Assembly: GCA_033002965.1 (NCBI GenBank)
Contig: JAURVB010012371.1
Coordinates: 87,437-151,436, forward strand
Length of the DNA: 64,000 nt
Direction of reading: 5' to 3'
DNA from: Piper betle
Lineage: Eukaryota; Streptophyta; Magnoliopsida; Piperales; Piperaceae
Within the stretch, counting starts at the first letter, position 1, and each line of letters starts with the position of its first letter. Position numbers and translations under genes: made by a program. Shown piece by piece: positions 40,101 through 50,942 of the stretch. The notes beneath the pieces are model-generated. The model searched no databases. It was not told the DNA's origin and saw only the letters and a program-made list of their open reading frames with translations.

Positions 40101-41965
40101 ATAGATGCTATCCGATGGATCCTTCTTTGAACCTCCAGCATGTTTTTGGAACTGGCATGGAGTGACCACCTACGACATTGACAAGTAATAATCAAATCTC
40201 ATTCAATAATTAGTGCAATACAAGTTGCACAGACAGTAATGTATAAAAAGTTGCAAATCACCTTAATTCCTTTGCAGAAATTGCACGGGCATAATATTCC
40301 AAAATCTCTTACTGTCCCAAAAAGGCCACGTTTCTAAAGAGTGACAAATGAACAACGGTACACATGGTTACAATTAATCAGACACATGATTATCAATTAA
40401 AATGCATTGCAGATTATAAAACATACGCCGAGTCTGACAGAGAGCCCCTCAAGTAAACCAGTTGACAGCAGTTCCTCTGCATTAGTGGGGCACTTGCTTA
40501 TGGCTATCTTCTTTGACATCTTAAGTTCAAGCTTTTTCATCAAAGCTGACCAGCTTATTTGGCTAGCTTTACTCAATTGACCGATATTGACATCTGCATT
40601 TGCATCAAGAAGCTCCGTAATTTTTGTGTCCGCTCTTTCTACCACACCATCGTTCATAGGAAAGTCCGCACTTTCTGAACTTGATTCCTCAGTGACCTTT
40701 GGATTTTCCTTCAACATCGACCTCGTGAATCTCCTCGCAGAAGTCGAAATGGATGTGGTTTCCATCAGTCGATCATTGTTACACTCTATTCTTCCAAGAA
40801 CAATGGCACTTCGCGTGCATGCAGAAACTAAATTGTCCGTAGTTGCCTCGAGGACCTGGTCCACTTCCATAACATCATTGCTCTCCCCTAAGTTTTCACA
40901 TTCTTCACGAGCATGCTTCTTGTTTACAACTTCAAGAGACTGAGCCTCCATTTCGGGTTTAGTTAAATCAATTGGCGCAGGTTCCGGCACCAAGCTCTTG
41001 AACAGAGCACCCTGAGGCACCACATTTTCGTCTGCTACCTGCAACCCACATTTTTCATCCGTCACTGCGAACTGGTCTGTATTTACCTCTTCGGGATCTC
41101 CCACCATCTCAGTATCTTCAAGACTGAATTTGGGCAAGGGCTCCGCTAGTCCCTCCGCACGCAGACTATCATTCGATTCTCTCCTCTGTACTTCATTGCC
41201 ATGATCCTCCGCCACCACTATTGTTTCTGCGACCGGGTTTGTAGTTTCCGCTGCGCTGGATCTTCCTTTAAGCATCGATCGCGTAAGCCGTTTGAAAGCA
41301 ACAGGAATAGACGGCGATTTCTTCAAACGCTTTTTCTTCACTGAGACATCAATGGGATGAAACACAACTTCGGCTTTCAACAAAACGCCATTGCCAACTA
41401 CGGATACCGTGATATTATGAGGTTTACTTTTATGCGAAATTTCACCTGTCCCGTTTAGCTTCACCGGCACTTCAACGGGTACAGAAGCATCATCCAGATC
41501 AGAGTTTAAAGCCACTGCCTTCTCCGGCGAAGCCACTATATCCATCATCAATTGATCCGCCCTTGCTCCGCTTTTCTCATCATCCAATGGACAAATACTC
41601 GCAGATTGATCCCCAACCCTAACATCGCTAGCCTCGACATAAAGCATATCTTCCTTGCCATCCACCTTCTCGGTGACATTATCGCCCATCACCGGCAAAG
41701 CTCCCTGCCGCTCCTCGGACGAAACCCTAGCAACCCGATCCACCCGCCCCGCATCCCCACCGCCGACAAGAACCGATCTTTCGACGACGCCCGCCCTCCC
41801 GAGCCCATCGAGCGACGGCCGGAGCCGCTTCTTCCCGGAGCGCGTCCGCCCAACGAAGTCGAACTGGGACTGCGATCTGACGGCGAAGGCGAACTCGCGC
41901 TTGTGGCCCGAGCGGGGGCCGGACCGGAGGACGAAGTCATCGGGATCCAGCGCCCCGTTCGCCAT
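31128..41965 (-). CDS. PHD-finger / GNAT acetyltransferase chromatin regulator (IDM1-like)
   Basis: Plant nuclear PHD/N-acetyltransferase family (IDM1/ROS4 relatives, like At2g36720), thought to read histone marks and acetylate histones. Exon 1 (41965-40427, 513 codons) starts MANGALDPDDFVLRSG and holds two RxTRSMLK motifs. Then come 40333-40262 and 40169-39989 (first Tify-binding domain: ILCPCNFCKGIK, QFQKHAGG); 37734-37639; 37555-37474, 37382-37323 and 37233 onward (second: LPDGTEVAYY, GIFCRCCNTE, QFEAHAGWASRR); 37106-36942 (PHD, DDLCSICFDGGDL) and 36564-36350; 36232-36179; 36064-36008 (CEKEYHVGCL); 32510-32265, 32147-32083, 32001-31945, 31869-31776, 31451-31311, 31223-31128 (acetyltransferase: VVSAGILRILG, ELPLVAT, GYFQTLFSCIEKLL, KNKFGFLKV; TGA). 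An exon between 39989 and 37734 is missing from my model. Six one-base frame breaks lie in 37190-36220; the ends are intact. Confidence 0.88.
33110..33575 (+). mobile_element. LINE reverse-transcriptase fragment
   Basis: The plus strand, in shifting frames, carries PLSILYMEALFVMFERNT, HMLLADDLFVFSEGSI (altered form of the RT A/FADD active-site box), and further on YYLGLPLISKK and KIRAKINGWES. These are typical of the RT domain of plant non-LTR (LINE) elements. It lies in the 3.5-kb intron of the PHD/GNAT gene in opposite orientation and has many stops, so it is dead. Confidence 0.7.
33580..33870 (+). mobile_element. LTR-like insertion inside the LINE
   Basis: The LINE reading stops at about 33575 and sequence of another kind begins TGTTTAATTTAGCATC. 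It contains TTAAAGGAGGAAACCCTCAG, a TATA-like stretch and CAATCAATAAAG (poly-A signal type), the usual order in copia LTRs. Its right border and any internal region (to about 34650) are not clear. Confidence 0.4.
34650..34980 (+). mobile_element. LINE 3' segment resuming after the insertion
   Basis: The plus strand reads, with frame changes, NVNWKKVYKTFNEG, GLGVHDL, ALLESS/LGKLFWKVLTNK, then PLILGIVFTRLEM and RYDFILG. This resembles the region after the RT domain in plant LINEs. It would be the continuation of 33110-33575, making the LTR-like block a nested insertion. Confidence 0.5.
39595..39733. repeat. GAT/ATG trinucleotide microsatellite
   Basis: Runs of GATGATGAT with AC and GTT interruptions, lying in an intron of the PHD/GNAT gene. 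Confidence 0.9.
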
Positions 41966-42099
41966 TCGATTGGATTGGAGATCCGGCTAAGGCGAATTCC
42001 GAAGGGGCGTCTCACAATCACATGGAGAAGCGCCGGAATCCGATGGGGGACATGGAGGAGGAGGAGGTTTTGCTGGAAACCCTAGAAATTGCTCCGCCC

Positions 42100-43015
42100 T
42101 CTGGAGATTTTGGTGTTCCCAAACAAATTGGGAGAAGAATATAGTGGTTTTTGTTCACACTTTTGGTATAATAATAATAATTATTATATTTAAATATCAA
42201 TGGACCGACAAGTTTACCTAATCTCAAAGACACATTTTATAACTTGTATAGATTAATCAATTTAATAGGTATCACAATTTAAAAATTATATAGATAAACA
42301 AAAATAATAAATAATAAAAATAATTATAAAATTTTAACATAATATAATTTTTTTAACTTTTATTTTAATTATTAAAATATTTATAATAAAAATTAATTTC
42401 ATAATATCTATTTACTCGTGCATCTCTTAAAAATTTAAAAATAGGTGATAATACTATTATATAGGGATAAATTTTTATCAAAATCATGTTTCAACTTATT
42501 TTTAATATATATAAATATTATTTTGTAAAACCTATTAAAAATATTTAAATTAAATATATAATTTATATAAAATATCTAATGCACAATTCATATATATTTT
42601 TCTAGTGATTTTAATCTAATCATATAAATTTATTAACATTTACTTAGTTTAAAATTATTATTATTATCATTTATTCTTAAAAAAATATTAGATTATAATT
42701 TTATCTAAATTAATATTTTAAAAATATTTATAAATGGACAAATTTTAATATATTTATGAATATATTATTCAAATTAAAGTTTCTTTTATAAAAAAATTTG
42801 TACACATTTAAATTTATTTATTTACGTTAATAAATTTTAAGAGACTTAAAAGAAAAAGATCTTTGTTGTTCCAAATTCGTTGGAGGATATTTTTAAAAAA
42901 ATTAGAAGATAAAATCTTTGCTGTTCTGAAAGTATCGAAGAAAATTTATAAGTGCACATTAGAAGGAGAAGGAGGGACAGAAGGGTGCTGCTTCCCGGGT
43001 GAGTCACCGCCATAA
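42100..43015. other. AT-rich sequence upstream of the PHD/GNAT gene
   Basis: The first 150 bases or so should contain the 5' UTR and core promoter of the minus-strand gene, but I see no clear TATA box. The rest is AT-rich with no recognised feature. Confidence 0.45.
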
Positions 43016-45180
43016 CACACTGGTGCACTTCGGGAGGAGGAGAAAGAAGTCGCTGCCTTTACCAAGAAGGGAGGTTGTCATGTCCACCTCGCCGTAGCCA
43101 TCTTGCTACTGGAGAAAGGAGGTTCCTCCACATTGCTGTGAAGTGTCTGCTGCACTCCACCGGAGTTCCACACCAAAACCAGACACTGCTGGGTCTTGTC
43201 GTCATCGTGAAGAAGGCCAGAGGCTTGCCGTTGAGGTTCAACGTCAAAGGTCTTACCTTTCTGCACCCTCAATAAGTCCAGGTGGTTGCCTATCCACGCC
43301 GAACTCCCTTGCCATTGGAAAGTCGCCTCCGGGAGTTGTTGTTGCGATCAGAGCCATCACCACCTCACAGGAGTGTTGTCAGCTCGCTGTCTCGTCAGAA
43401 TACGGTGATGTCGCTGCCGTTCGAAGCTATCGTCACCAAGGCCCCCCTTGCATCTTGCTGATTCACCGGAGTTGAAGGAAAGAATTCATGTTGCCACTAT
43501 GGACGTGAAGAATTGCCGAGGTGAGTTGTCGGGTCATGCGTGAGGAGGAAAGTAGTTGCTGTCATTTAGACCGGCCAACAAGAGCCCCCCGTTTTTGGGA
43601 GCTTGTCGCTGCCAAAGTTTGTTGCCGCCATCCGCAGAGCACGCCTTGCTTCGTTAGTGTTGGGATTAATAAAATAAAATTTTTATTTTAAATAAAAAGG
43701 ATGAAAATATTAAATAAAATATACACAGATCATAAATTCAGAAAGACAAACTGAATTTACGTAAAAAATCTTAAATTTAAGAAAAACTACTGAGCAAACG
43801 GTTGAATTAAATTTATTATATTATAATTTTGATACAAAATATATTTACAAAAAATAAATTCTCTAATACCAAATAGTATTTTTTACAAAATTAATATTAA
43901 TTATAAAGAAAAAATAAAAAAATATAGATTAAAAATTTAAAGAGGTTACTATTAACAGTTGTAAACGATGCTTAACAAAATATTTACCATTCTTTAATCT
44001 ATATGATTTTTTTCCTCTCTTATCTTCTTTTTTCAAAAATTAAAATCCCAATAACCTAAAAAAGAAAAAGCTCAGAGATATTTTTATTCCATTCAATTAA
44101 TTAAATATGTAAAATTTTAATTTTTATCTAAAATAAAATTATAATTTTATATATTTATCTGGGTGAAGGGATGGAGCCAAGCTCTTCGTCACCGCTGGAC
44201 CGTCATCATGAAACCTTGACCGGGAGAATTGCTGCCGCTGCACGATCCCCGTTCGTTGCCTAGTTGTTCATTGCCTTTCCGCCAAGGAGCCAAGCTTCCC
44301 ACCTTCTCACCGCAATTACCAAGCCAGAGTTTTGCCTTTTCATCGTTTTGTGGCCTTGTCGTTGTAAAGGATACCTGCTACCACTTTGATTCCCTGGAGT
44401 TTTGTTGTTGCCATCACCGAGGAGAGGACCACAATCCCTGCTCGCTGTCAACCCTTTTTAGTTGTGCTATTTGGTGCCTACCCCTATTGACGTATTGCTG
44501 TTTGGAATTCATTGTCCAGGTTTGCTGCCTCATCAGGCCTCTTTGTATGGAGATGCTCGCCGTCTCACTGCTATCACATCCAAGAGAGTGCTAACACATT
44601 TGTAAGAAAAGATTGCTTGTTGCCATTATTTGGAGTCCTTCGCTGGTGTCGCACCTGATTTTTGCAAACAAGGGAGAAGAAGGGCCACCTTGTCGTCGAA
44701 TCACCTGGAAAAGGGGACTCCTTGCCATCCCACTACCAGAGTACTCCTTGCCATCCCACTACCAGAGTAAGGATGGACATGTTGCTCTGAAGTTGTCACC
44801 ATTGCCAGAAGAAGGGGAAAGCAAAATAGGGGAAGCAGTAGCCAAAGGCCAAATTTGTGAATTTTTTACGACTAATGCCGATCGTCCCTATTTGGATTTG
44901 GGTAGAGTCTGATTAAGGTTAGATGTTGTCATTGCCAAAATTTTGGAAATAAAGTGTTAAATCTGAGCAAGGCAAGAGCAGAAAGTCATGGGTTTGCAGG
45001 CCAGACTGTCATTGTTATTGGATCCTTTTATTGTAAGGAACAAATACAAGCCCAAATTCACCAAGCTTGTCGTTACCTTGGAATTATGCTTTGTCACGTT
45101 GTAAAACTTGGTGTGATAGATTTTTCCTATTTTAGGTCATAGAAGTTAAATCAATTTCTTCGTCAAAGGATTGCACGGGG
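43016..45180. other. GC-balanced sequence with no recognised gene
   Basis: Apart from the AT-rich repeat at 43665-44165 this region is rich in short GCTGCC, TTGCCG and TTGTCG strings. Open frames up to about 120 codons occur on both strands (for example 43143-43475 and 44229-44594) but none has recognisable motifs or a consistent coding frame. A perfect 20-bp tandem repeat (CTTGCCATCCCACTACCAGA) sits at about 44721-44768. Probably degenerate repeat DNA. Confidence 0.4.
43665..44165 (+). repeat. Dispersed ~480-bp AT-rich repeat, copy 2
   Basis: Begins TGTTGGGATTAATAAAAT and follows copy 1 (2434-2905) block by block in the same orientation. Shared strings include AATTTTGATACA, AAATAAATTCTCTAATA, GAGGTTACTATTAACAGTTG and TTAATTTTTATC. 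Non-coding. Confidence 0.6.
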
Positions 45181-45766
45181 CATGCTATGTATAGGTCAAA
45201 AAGTTAAAAGTCGCAAAAATTTCAATAAGATTTGTAATTTGTGAATAAATTAAAAATTAGTGGATTATGAGTATCAATCTCACCATTGATTGAATTAAAG
45301 ATTCAAGTTGAACTTACGCAACCACATAAAATTTCATGCATATTATTTTGTGTCTGTGACATTTTTTTTATTGTACTATTTTTCTGCGCGGCTTGGGCAC
45401 TTCAGTCTTAACTAATCGTCAAACCCAGATCGAAAGACGTGGGATCGAAAGACGTGATCCGCCGGGGCGGACAATCTCATGTCTGAACAAAAAATATATA
45501 CTTAATTCAGTTTTTACATATTTTAATTATTTATTGTTATTTATTTGAAAAGTTAGAGTATAATTTTATCTGAACTAAAAAAATTAAAAATAAATTCCAT
45601 TAATTATTAATTTTTGCTTATTAAATTATTAAATATTTGTAAACTACTATATTTTTTGTTAAAATTAAATAAATATTCATTAATTTTATTTAAAAATAAT
45701 AAATTAATATTTTTAAAATTAATTTTATAGATTTTTACTATATATTATTAAAATGTTTCAAATATG

Positions 45767-46352
45767 TGTTGGGTTTGTCCCACATCGGTCATAGAGGTTG
45801 TTGGTGACTTGTATATAGGCTAATGGGAAAGCCTTATTCCTTAAGTTAATTTTTTGATTAAGAGAGGCACGTGACACCTGTTGTGAGTTTTTTTGTTGTT
45901 TAAAATCCCTTTTTGGGGGCTCGAAGAGTTTAGTAGTTTCGGAGCTTAAGTGGGGCCCAAAGGGCCTAACAAGTGATATCAGAGTTTAGTTCAAGCCGGG
46001 TTTGTCTACACCGATTATTGTTGTTTCTTTTATGGGTTCCACCTGATGATTTGAGGAGAGTTTGTCAGGTGGGTGTCGTCTAATTTAAGGGGAGTTATTA
46101 AACGATGATGGTTTCGGACCACGCCTTATATGTAAAGGGGAGTTATTGAGTTTGTCCCACGTCGATCGTTGAGGTTATTGGTGACTTGTATATAAGTTAA
46201 TGAGAAAATCTTATTCTTTGAGCTAACTTTTAAATTAAGAGAGACATGTGATATCTATTACAAGTTTTCTTTAGTTGTTTAAAGCCACTTTTGAAGGCCC
46301 GAAGGGTCCACCAGTAATTTTAAAGCTTGGGTGGGGCCCAAAAGGCCTAACA
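45767..46352 (+). mobile_element. TRIM element (miniature LTR retrotransposon)
   Basis: Two LTRs of about 205 bp, 45767-45971 (TGTTGGGTTTGTCCCACATC ... GGGCCTAACA) and 46144-46352, enclose only about 170 bp. The internal part begins with TGATATCAGAG (45974-45984), close to the initiator-Met tRNA binding site TGGTATCAGAGC, and ends with a purine tract AAAGGGGAG (46134-46142). The flanks ATATG (45762-45766) and ATATT (46353-46357) are a near-match target duplication. There is no coding capacity, as expected for a TRIM. The two LTRs differ at many sites, so the insertion is old. Confidence 0.85.
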
Positions 46353-47164
46353 ATATTCACTATGTTTACTAGTGATATAGTAATTTGGTCCGACTTGGCC
46401 AACGTTGATGAGTAAGCTAATATGACCAGCGTCACGTTAGATGTTGATGAGTGAGGTAATATGATCAGCGTCACGTTGGATGTCAATTGGACATTTCATC
46501 TATCTTGCAAAATTTTGCTACCGGGGCTCTTTTAAATTAGTTAAATCTTTATTTTAAATTAAAAATTTTCAAAGTTGACTTATTTTATTATTCTTTTTTG
46601 ATAGTTGAATTGTTCTGTTTGATGGTTAGATTTTATTGATAATCATAATAATGAAGTGACAAGGTATAATGTTGACCCAATTTGACTCTCATGGGTTAAT
46701 AATGAATATCAAAATATTAATTTCCATTACATTTGTCTTCGAACGGTGCCCTAAAATGTGAAGAAACTTGAATTCTCTTTTGAGCTGCCGCTGCTTTTCC
46801 TGGACCTGGCTTTCCACTGCGAGCTGTGTGATGTTACTGAAGGCGACGTCTTGGAAGTGTTGTTGTTGAACTGTTGTCCCTTTTGTTGATATTATGATCT
46901 ATTAAACATGAATTTGGCCGGCCTTCTACTTTTCTTTGATGAGATATTTATTTGGAAGGATTAGTAAAATTAAATTTAATGTATACCGTTAAAATAGATT
47001 AATAACAAAAATAGTATTTATTGTAATTTTTTATGAATAAGATTAAGTTATAAATTTATTCTATTTTTTTATTTTTTATTTGTTTAGGCCAATGTTGTGA
47101 AAATCGCCGATTTCGAATCGAAATCGGCTGATTCCACTCGAATCGGTGGGAAACTGATTCAAAA
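46353..47164. other. Intergenic sequence between TRIM and LTR stack
   Basis: Moderately AT-rich, with no gene or bounded repeat recognised. The last 60 bases (ATTTCGAATCGAAATCGG) form a small inverted repeat next to the outer LTR. Confidence 0.45.
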
Positions 47165-47181
47165 TGTAACACTCCCGTTTC

Positions 47182-50051
47182 TGTAAAACCTACGATTCGA
47201 GTCAGGGTTTTATATTCATAACCGCTCGGTTCGACCGTTATTTTCGAGTCGAGTCAATTTCAGAACACGTGTACTGAGCCGACGCCGGTCTCGTATATGA
47301 GCCATGAGGGTCATGTGTACCCAAGTATATGATGATAATGTCATGAACACAACAGAAAAGAATGAGTTATCAGAATATATGAGAGTATGCAGTTTATTTT
47401 TTTATTATGATATATAATGGATCGTAGAATTAGTTTTAGGCCGTTTACTGCGTTAGGACGTGTTACGGGCATTTTGGGTAGGTTGATAATTCTAGAGCAT
47501 ATCATTATGATTTTTTTGGTGTTGTTTGATTTTAAGGGATTTTTCCCGATTTTTATGAATTTTTTTTAGGATTTAATACGACTTAGTTATTATACTTGAC
47601 TCGAGCCGGAGACGAGTCAAGTCTTAATTACAAGTTTGCCACCCAACCAAATCTTCTCCACCCCTGACCTTTTCTCCCCCACGCCCAAACCCTAGCCGTC
47701 GCGCCGCCCCTGTTCGCGCGCCACCGCCGCAACGGCCGACGTCACCTAGCCGCCGATAGACGCCGCCCAGCCCGGGGACGACGTTGCAGTGCTGCCCCGA
47801 CCAGGTCCGGCCCCCATCGGACAGCCGCGACGCGAGGAAGCCACGCCGCGACGCTGCCCCCGCATTGCGCTTCCGTCACCGATTCTGCCGCCGGCGACCA
47901 GCGCCGCCGCGATCGGTCGGTCGCCTCAGCACCCTCAGCCTTCCAACGACCTTCCCCGACCGGAACGGAGGCCATCGCCGCCTTGGCCGGCCGGATCTAG
48001 ACACCATCACCGCCGACTCTGTTTTATGCATTTTCCGGCAAGCCACCACCTTTGTTGGCCACGTCGACCTCGTAGATGAGTCGGGCTTGCCGAGCCGGTT
48101 CCGAGGGTACCCAACACGACCACTTTCCTGCCAATAGACGTCGCCGGGGATTGTCGCCGGAAAACCACCGGAAGCTGCCGGAAAACTGCCAGCAGCTGCC
48201 GAAAACCGGAATTCTTGGAATTCACTGGAATTCACTGGATCTTCCGCGGGGCTCACCTAGTCGAGCCCGATCGAGCTTCGGACGCCGATGAGCGCCGAAT
48301 TTGAGTTCCGAGACACGCGACGGAACCCTAACTGTCGCCGATTGTCGACAACGTGAGGTATAATTACCTCCGATTGATTTATTTAAAATTGATTATGATT
48401 GTTAGTATAACATGCTAGAATTGAATAATTGTCACGATAAATGTATGAGTATGAGTGTAGTGATGATTGCATGATGCAATTAATTGAAAATGAATAGGGA
48501 GTGATCTAATGAGGTAGATCGAGTTGAGCATGCTAATCGAGTAACGTAACTTAGGAAAAATACAATAAAATTGGTAGGAATAGGATGAGTTAGAATTATT
48601 TTCATATTTATGATTATTGATTGTGTTTAATTGTGTTGAGTTTGATCCATCATGTAGTTAGTGGGCGTTAGTATTTAGTTTTGATGTATAGGTATGGAGT
48701 AGGAGCTCGCCGCCTAGGCGCGATGACACGCTTGGAGCTTCTACCAGGTCCGTTTAGGACTCGTCTCTGATTTACTCTTTCTATTGTATGTTTAATTTAT
48801 TGCCTGCAGGACGGGTTAAGTGGCGTTTTATCGGATCCCACTTAACTCGGGCCATTTAACCGAACATTTTCTGGATTAATAACCCCTCGAGGATGAGATC
48901 CCTTGAGGTTGATTTCGAAAACAAGATCCACCAAAAGTTGCCTTCGGGCCTATTATATAACTCCCTACCCAAGCCTATATATATATATAGTTTTCGTGTT
49001 TCTGTGAGACGAGAGATGGAGAAATCGACTGCACGTACCATGCAGAGGATGTCGTGACAGTCAAAGCGGGCTCTGAATTAGTGCCAGCGGACTGTTCCAT
49101 TCCCGAGGGATCCTGACAACTCCGCATTTGAGCTCCTCACACCCGGAGAACGTGGAGGTTTACGGGTACTGTTTAGTACAACGTATGTCCGGACTTGTGG
49201 TTCAAAGGGTACTAAAGGCGACTGCCTGAGAGTACTCGGCCTTTGTGCTCAAGGCCAGGAGAAATATGGAGGTAAGGAGAGGGCTTAGGATAAAGTTTCA
49301 CGAGAAGTACTGAAAAAGAAGTGCCGAGAGCGGCACAGTACCAGCAGATGATCAGTAAGTTCAGGATGCTACCGGGTCTGCAGCCTAGTGGCTCCTCAGT
49401 AGTGCCCTTCAGAGTATTCACGTGGAGTATATGATGTTTTCTTTCATATGAGAGTTTGCTCTTACAGCTAGCTTGTTATAGTTATTTTATTTTCTGGACC
49501 AGTAACACTTGTTACTGACGTGTTTTTATACTATATGTAGGTAATAATCACGAGTTGGAGGAGCCAGTTTGGACGGAGGAGTATTGTTGTCGCTTGCACA
49601 CATGTCAGTCAATTGAGTGTTTATATTGTGTTATGATATTATTATATAGTGTGAATAAATGCTTGAAACATGATGATGTGACGTGATTAGTTGTTAAAAT
49701 ATGATGTTATGACATGATGAAAAGCTAAGACATGATGAAAAGAGGTGAGATGTGATCAGAGTGCGCAGTAGAAGTGTGGCCCGAGTTTTATAATGAATAT
49801 ACAGTACATTAGATTATGTATGATTAAACTTGTTGGTATATGCATATGTATTGGTGTGTGTTTGAATTGCATGTCATTCATGTAGTACCATATTAGGGTT
49901 TGTGCATTCATCCATGCTTTGAGAGTTGTATCTTCATCTTAAGACGCCGAGATTGGATCCATATGAGTTAGGTCTGGGTTAGCCGACCTAACCGGGGCCT
50001 GGTAACATGCTGGTTCGGTTCACGAGTGTGAACCGGATTTGAGGTGTTACA
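47182..50051 (+). mobile_element. Solo LTR B (2,870 bp)
   Basis: Starts TGTAAAACCTACGATTCGAG and ends ACCGGATTTGAGGTGTTACA, with perfect 5-bp target duplication GTTTC at 47177-47181 and 50052-50056. It is inserted in opposite orientation into the outer LTR only 17 bases from that LTR's terminus. It shares the CpG-rich block (about 47640-48350), the AT-rich middle, the CTCGAGG hairpin region near 48886 and the conserved 3' third with LTR A. No internal region is present. Confidence 0.9.
48976..48989 (+). promoter_or_regulatory. LTR B TATA tract
   Basis: An alternating TATATA tract at the position of the TATAAATA box of LTR A, followed by GTGAGACGAGAGATGGAG. Confidence 0.45.
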
Positions 50052-50942
50052 GTTTCGGCTCACCCGTGAACCGACCCGAAAATGTCACCGACGACCGAAC
50101 CGTTCGCAATCTACCGGATTCGGTTAAGCCGACCCGGATCGACCCTCGGCGTCTCAAGATGGAGATGCAAACATGAAATGTATGAATAGGAACAATTGGA
50201 TTCTAACAGAGTCCTACATGCATGCCATGACGTGCAAGCAAAGACAAAATCATTCAACAAGCAAGAAATTTAAATAAAAATTCATTAATAATTACGGAAA
50301 ACTGACAGAATCTCCCCTAAAAGTGCAATAGGGGCCAACCTGTCCACAACAAGAGTATATAAATATTTTATCAAAATATGATAAAACATAACAATCTACC
50401 ATGACATTCAATCACCATCTCATTCGTTTTCACCTGAGCCGAGTCTGAACTCCAAGGCTCCCTGCTCATTCACATCTATCCGTTCATTTCATAACAAGCA
50501 ATTCATCAAGACAAAAACATTCTAATAATCATTCACACAACATTAAACAACCATCATTATACGTTACATGCGGCAAGTACATGTGTGCACGGTTCTGTGC
50601 TGCTCCTCCACAGTCCCGACAGCTTTCATCGCTCGCATTCCTCACCTATATATATATAGAAAAACCGTCCGTAACGAGTGTTACCGGCCTGAAAAATAAC
50701 TAATATCAATTTGGCACAGGAGAGCAAACTCTCCTGTTGAATGAAAACTATATGCTTCCTCAAGAAATCTCATCAAGGCACATATGGGAGTCGTCGCCCT
50801 CGGGTCGACAACGTCCTCCTTTCTTTCTCATTCTCATACCTTGGTCATTTCTCTATCGCTTCTCGCATCAAATCTCATTCCTTTTTGCCCTCTACACCTT
50901 CCATATTACTCCTGGCCTTGAGCACGAAGGCTTAGCACTCTC

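Noticed and set aside
41552..42085. 177-codon plus-strand frame antisense to exon 1 of the PHD/GNAT gene
   Set aside because: Shadow of a strongly coding minus-strand exon.
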